Below are positions 61,127-64,000 of a stretch of DNA of 64,000 nt, in pieces. This DNA comes from Ehretia macrophylla. Lineage: Eukaryota; Streptophyta; Magnoliopsida; Boraginales; Ehretiaceae. The notes under the pieces were generated by a model, which saw only the letters and a list, made by a program, of their open reading frames with translations, was not told the origin of the DNA and made no database searches. Every line of letters begins with the position of its first letter. Position 1 is the first letter of the stretch. The DNA is taken from assembly GCA_037974665.1 (NCBI GenBank), contig CM075780.1, positions 2,452,501 to 2,516,500 of the forward strand, written 5' to 3'. Position numbers and translations under genes: made by a program.

Positions 61127-61683
61127 CTTTTCAATTTTTTTTGCTCTGGTTAGGGTTGCCAAGATATTTTACCCACCACATTTCTATTATCGAATCCCAC
61201 GGCACCTTAGGCAAGACAATTTCTCTTCACGTGGTGGCTGGGCCCGCAAACCGAGGGCGTAGGGCTTGTGACCAGGTCTCCGTCGCTCCGGTGCCCATAA
61301 CTTTTGATCCGTAAGGAGTTACGAGGCGCACAGCATACCGTTGGAAAGCTCTCTGAGAGTTCTACGACGGGGGTAGCTAGCTAGCTCACTGTGCCCTTTT
61401 TGGAGTTCAAAATCGAACCTTTTCATCAGTTTCGGGCTACTTTTCTTCTTTTGCTCTGTTTTTCCGTCCCGGATCGTACGTCGTGAGTTGTTAAAAGGAC
61501 GACAACCTTATTCGCGGCACATTAGAGGACCCTACAATGCGTCGATATCACGTCTTACGAGGATGCTGCGTTGTTGAAGCGGATGGGTTGTCGTTAAGCC
61601 CATTGGGCCTTTTAAATGGGCCATATCTCTAGGCTGGGACTGTTAACCGTTAACACATAAAGGAATTGTGCCCTCAACATGAC

Positions 61684-61803
61684 GGGTGCGATCATACCAG
61701 CACTAATGCACCGGATCCTATCAGAACTCCGAAGTTAAGCGTGCTTGGGCGAGAGTAGTACTAGGATGGGTGACCCCCTGGGAAGTCCTCGTGTTGCACC
61801 CCC
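61684..61803 (+). rRNA. 5S rRNA copy 93
   Basis: Only C36T. Second T-run is T10; 678 bp. Counterpart of copy 85, differing by one T in that run. Confidence 0.95.
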
Positions 61804-62361
61804 CTTTTCAATTTTTTTTTTGCTCCGGTTAGGGTTGCCAAGATACTTACCCACCACATTTCTATTATCGAATCCCACGGCACCTTGGGCAAGACAACTT
61901 CTCTTCACGTGGAGGCTGGGCCCGCAAACCGAGGGCGTAAGGTTTGTGACCAGGTCTCCGTCGCTCCGGTGCCCATAACTTTTGATCCGTGAGGAGTTAC
62001 GAGGCGCACAGCATACCGTTGGAAAGCTCTCTGAGTGCTCTACGACGGGGGCAGCTAGCTAGCTTGCTGTGCCCTTTTCGAAGCTCAAAATCGAACCTTT
62101 TCATTAGTTTCGGGCCACTTTTCTTCTTTTGCTCTGTTTTTCCGTCCCGGATCGTACGTCGTGAGCTGTTAAAAGGACGACAACCTTACTCGCGGCACAT
62201 TAGAGGACCCTACAATGCGTCGATATCACGTCTTGCGAGGATGCTGCATTGTTGAAGCGGATGGGTTGTCGTTAAGCCCATTGGGCCTTTTGAATGGGCC
62301 ATATCTCTAGGCTGGGACTGTGAACCGTTAACACATAAAGGAATTGTGCCCTCAACATGAC

Positions 62362-62481
62362 GGGTGCGATCATACCAGCACTAATGCACCGGATCCCATG
62401 AGAACTCCGAAGTTAAGCGTGCTTGGGCGAGAGTAGTACTAGGATGGGTGACCCCGTGGGAAGTTCTCGTGTTGCACCCCC
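62362..62481 (+). rRNA. 5S rRNA copy 94, short unit
   Basis: C39G, C95G and C104T, identical to copy 86 at 5,304 bp. 640 bp. Confidence 0.93.
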
Positions 62482-63001
62482 CTTTTCAATTTTTTTTGCT
62501 CCGGTTAAGGTTGCCAAGATACTTTACCCACCACATTTCTATTATCGAATCCCACGGCACCTTGGGCAAGACAACTTCCCTTCACGTAGAGGCTGGGCCC
62601 GCAAACCGGTGCCCATAACTCTTGATCCGTAAGGAGTTATGAGGCGCACAGCATACCGTTGGAAAGCTCTCTGAGAGCTCTACGACGGAGGCAGCTAGCT
62701 AGCTCGCTATGCCCTTTTTGGAGTTCAAAATCGAACCTTTTCATCAGTTTCGGGCTACTTTTCTTCTTTTGCTCTGTTTTTCCGTCCCGGAACGTACGTC
62801 GTGAGCTGTTAAAAGGACGACAACCTTATTCGCGGCACATTAGAGGACCCTACAATGCGCCGATATCACGTCTTGCGAGGATACTGCGTTGTTGAAGCGG
62901 TTGGGTTGTCGTTAAGCCCATTGGGCCTTTTGAATGGGCCATATCTCTAGGCTGGGACTGTGAACCGTTAACACATAAAGGAATTGTGCCCTCAACATGA
63001 C

Positions 63002-63121
63002 GGGTGCGATCATACCAGCACTAATGCACCGGATCCCATCAGAACTCCGAAGTTAAGCGTGCTTGGGCGAGAGTAGTATTAGGATGGGTGACCCCCTCGG
63101 AAGTCCTCGTGTTGCACCCCC
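63002..63121 (+). rRNA. 5S rRNA copy 95
   Basis: C78T (shared with copy 87) and G97C. 676 bp, ATATCAGTC deletion. Spacer reads GCAAAAAGAGG. Confidence 0.95.
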
Positions 63122-63677
63122 CTTTTCAATTTTTTTTGCTCCGGTTAGGGTTGCCAAGATACTTTACCCACCACATTTCTATTATCGAATCCCACGGCAC
63201 CTTGGGCAAGACAACTTCTCTTCACGTGGAGGCTGGGCCCGCAAAAAGAGGGCGTAGGGCTTGTGACCAGGTCTCCGTTGCTCCGGTGCCCATAACTTTT
63301 GATCCGTAAGGAGTTACGAGGCGCACAGCATACCGTTGGAAAGCTCTCTGAGAGCTCTACGATGGGGGCAGCCAGCTAGCTCGCTATACCCTTTTCGGAG
63401 CTCAAAATCAAACGTTTTCATTAGTTTCGGGCCACTTTTCTTCTTTTGCTCTGTTTTTTCGTCCCGGATCGTACGTCGTGAGCTGTTAAAAGGACGACAA
63501 CCTTACTCGCGGCACATTAGAGGACCCTACAATGCGTCGATATCAGTCTTGCGAGGATGCTGCTTTGTTGAAGCGGATGGGTTGTCGTTAAGCCCATTGG
63601 GCCTTTTGAATGGGCCATATCTCTAGGCTGGGACTGTGAACCGTTAACACATAAAGGAATTGTGCCCTAAACATGAC

Positions 63678-63797
63678 GGGTGCGATCATACCAGCACTAA
63701 TGCACCGGATCCCATCAGAACTCCGAAGTTAAGCGTGCTTGGGCGAGAGTAGTACTAGGATGGGTGACCCCCTGGGAAGTCCTCGTGTTGCACCCCC
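63678..63797 (+). rRNA. 5S rRNA copy 96, consensus
   Basis: No difference over the gene. Its spacer shows the GCAATACGGTG deletion junction and is cut by the window end at 64000. Confidence 0.96.
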
Positions 63798-64000
63798 CTT
63801 TTCAATTTTTTTTGCTCCGGTTAGGGTTGCCAAGATACTTTACCCACCACATTTCTATTATCGAATACCACGGCACCTTGGGCAAGACAACTTCTCTTCA
63901 CATGGAGGCTGGGCCCGCAATACGGTGCCCATAACTTTTGATCCGTAAGGAGTTACGAGGCGCACAGCATACCGTTGGAAAGCTCTCTGAGAGCTCAACG

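Larger units (their letters stand above)
1..64000 (+). repeat. Tandem 5S rDNA array, 96 units
   Basis: Uninterrupted head-to-tail repeats, each a 120-bp 5S rRNA gene plus a spacer. The 5S RNA is the small RNA of the large ribosomal subunit and is made by RNA polymerase III with TFIIIA. Spacing between gene starts is usually 677 bp; variants are 689-690 (12-bp insertion), 640 (37-bp deletion), 630 and 590. Every unit has the same orientation. The spacers, each over 400 bp, hold no gene. Short open frames recur in them and run from the 5S gene into the spacer, but they are repeat shadows broken by indels. No transposon or foreign insertion was seen, as no unit exceeds 690 bp. The family is certain; the species is not determined. 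Confidence 0.98.
55255..64000 (+). repeat. 5,304-bp-spaced block repeat at the right end
   Basis: About 55255-58690 (copies 83 end to 88) recurs as 60560-63996 (copies 91 end to 96), offset 5,304-5,305 bp, with nearly all private mutations kept. Copies 89-91 lie between. The right copy may continue past the window. Confidence 0.88.

Noticed and set aside
94..63948. Recurrent open reading frames of 60-130 codons on the + strand, beginning inside each 5S gene or in the mid-spacer
   Set aside because: They recur because the DNA repeats every 677 bp. They start inside a structural RNA gene, use non-ATG starts, are broken by the 12-, 37- and 1-bp indels, and resemble no known protein.
1..64000. 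Cassandra-type retrotransposon (5S sequence in its LTRs)
   Set aside because: Units are strict tandem repeats of constant size with no TG...CA ends, primer-binding site, polypurine tract or target-site duplication.
1..64000. CRISPR-like array of repeats and spacers
   Set aside because: The repeats are 120-bp 5S genes and the spacers are homologous to one another, so it is rDNA.
1..64000. A novel gene system hidden in the array
   Set aside because: I read all units for insertions; none is longer than 690 bp and no unrelated sequence was found.
1..64000. 35S rDNA or other RNA genes linked to the 5S units (L-type arrangement)
   Set aside because: Spacers are about 557 bp and hold no 18S, 5.8S, 25S or tRNA sequence that I can recognise.

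Overview
The whole window is nuclear 5S ribosomal DNA from a land plant, most likely a flowering plant. I see 96 head-to-tail units, all on the + strand. Each has a 5S rRNA gene of about 120 bp (starting GGGTGCGATC, ending near GTTGCACCCC) and a non-coding spacer of about 557 bp. The call rests on the recognisable angiosperm 5S sequence, its pol III internal control region, a T-run terminator just after the gene, and a TATA-like element near -28 with C at -1. I cannot name the species. No protein gene, tRNA, transposon, CRISPR array or inverted unit interrupts the array. It enters the window 32 bp before the first gene and leaves it inside the spacer of the 96th.

Gene-to-gene spacing is mostly 677 bp. 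Two common length variants exist. One is a 12-bp duplication of the gene's 3' end plus terminator (11 units, spacing 689-690). The other is a 37-bp spacer deletion (20 units, spacing usually 640). One unit (50413) has lost 87 bp, including the 3' part of the gene. I also sort spacers into two classes. Class A has GCGGCGC and a palindrome centre CTCCGAG; class B has GAGGCGC and CTCTGAG.

The array has domains. From 1 to about 32.5 kb (copies 1-48), A and B spacers are interleaved and all 12-bp duplications occur. From about 32.5 kb to the end (copies 49-96), only class B is found and most 37-bp deletions occur. Within each domain, blocks of one to eight units are repeated with shared private mutations: 1,366 bp; 2,043 and 1,354 bp; 690 bp; 2,684 bp; 640 bp; 1,329 bp; 8.6 kb; 4,627 bp; and 5,304 bp. 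They record unequal crossing-over, and some junctions can be placed to within tens of bases.

By my reading only six genes (copies 27, 32, 84, 88, 92, 96) match the window consensus over positions 1-119. Many others have changes in box A, the intermediate element or box C, and CpG sites are clear hot spots. This looks like a weakly homogenised, probably methylated 5S locus in which many copies may be silent. It is not a novel system; the interest lies in the array's recombination history and conserved spacer motifs. Variants are numbered on the 120-nt consensus gene (box A about 50-64, intermediate element 67-72, box C 80-97). All counts were made by eye.
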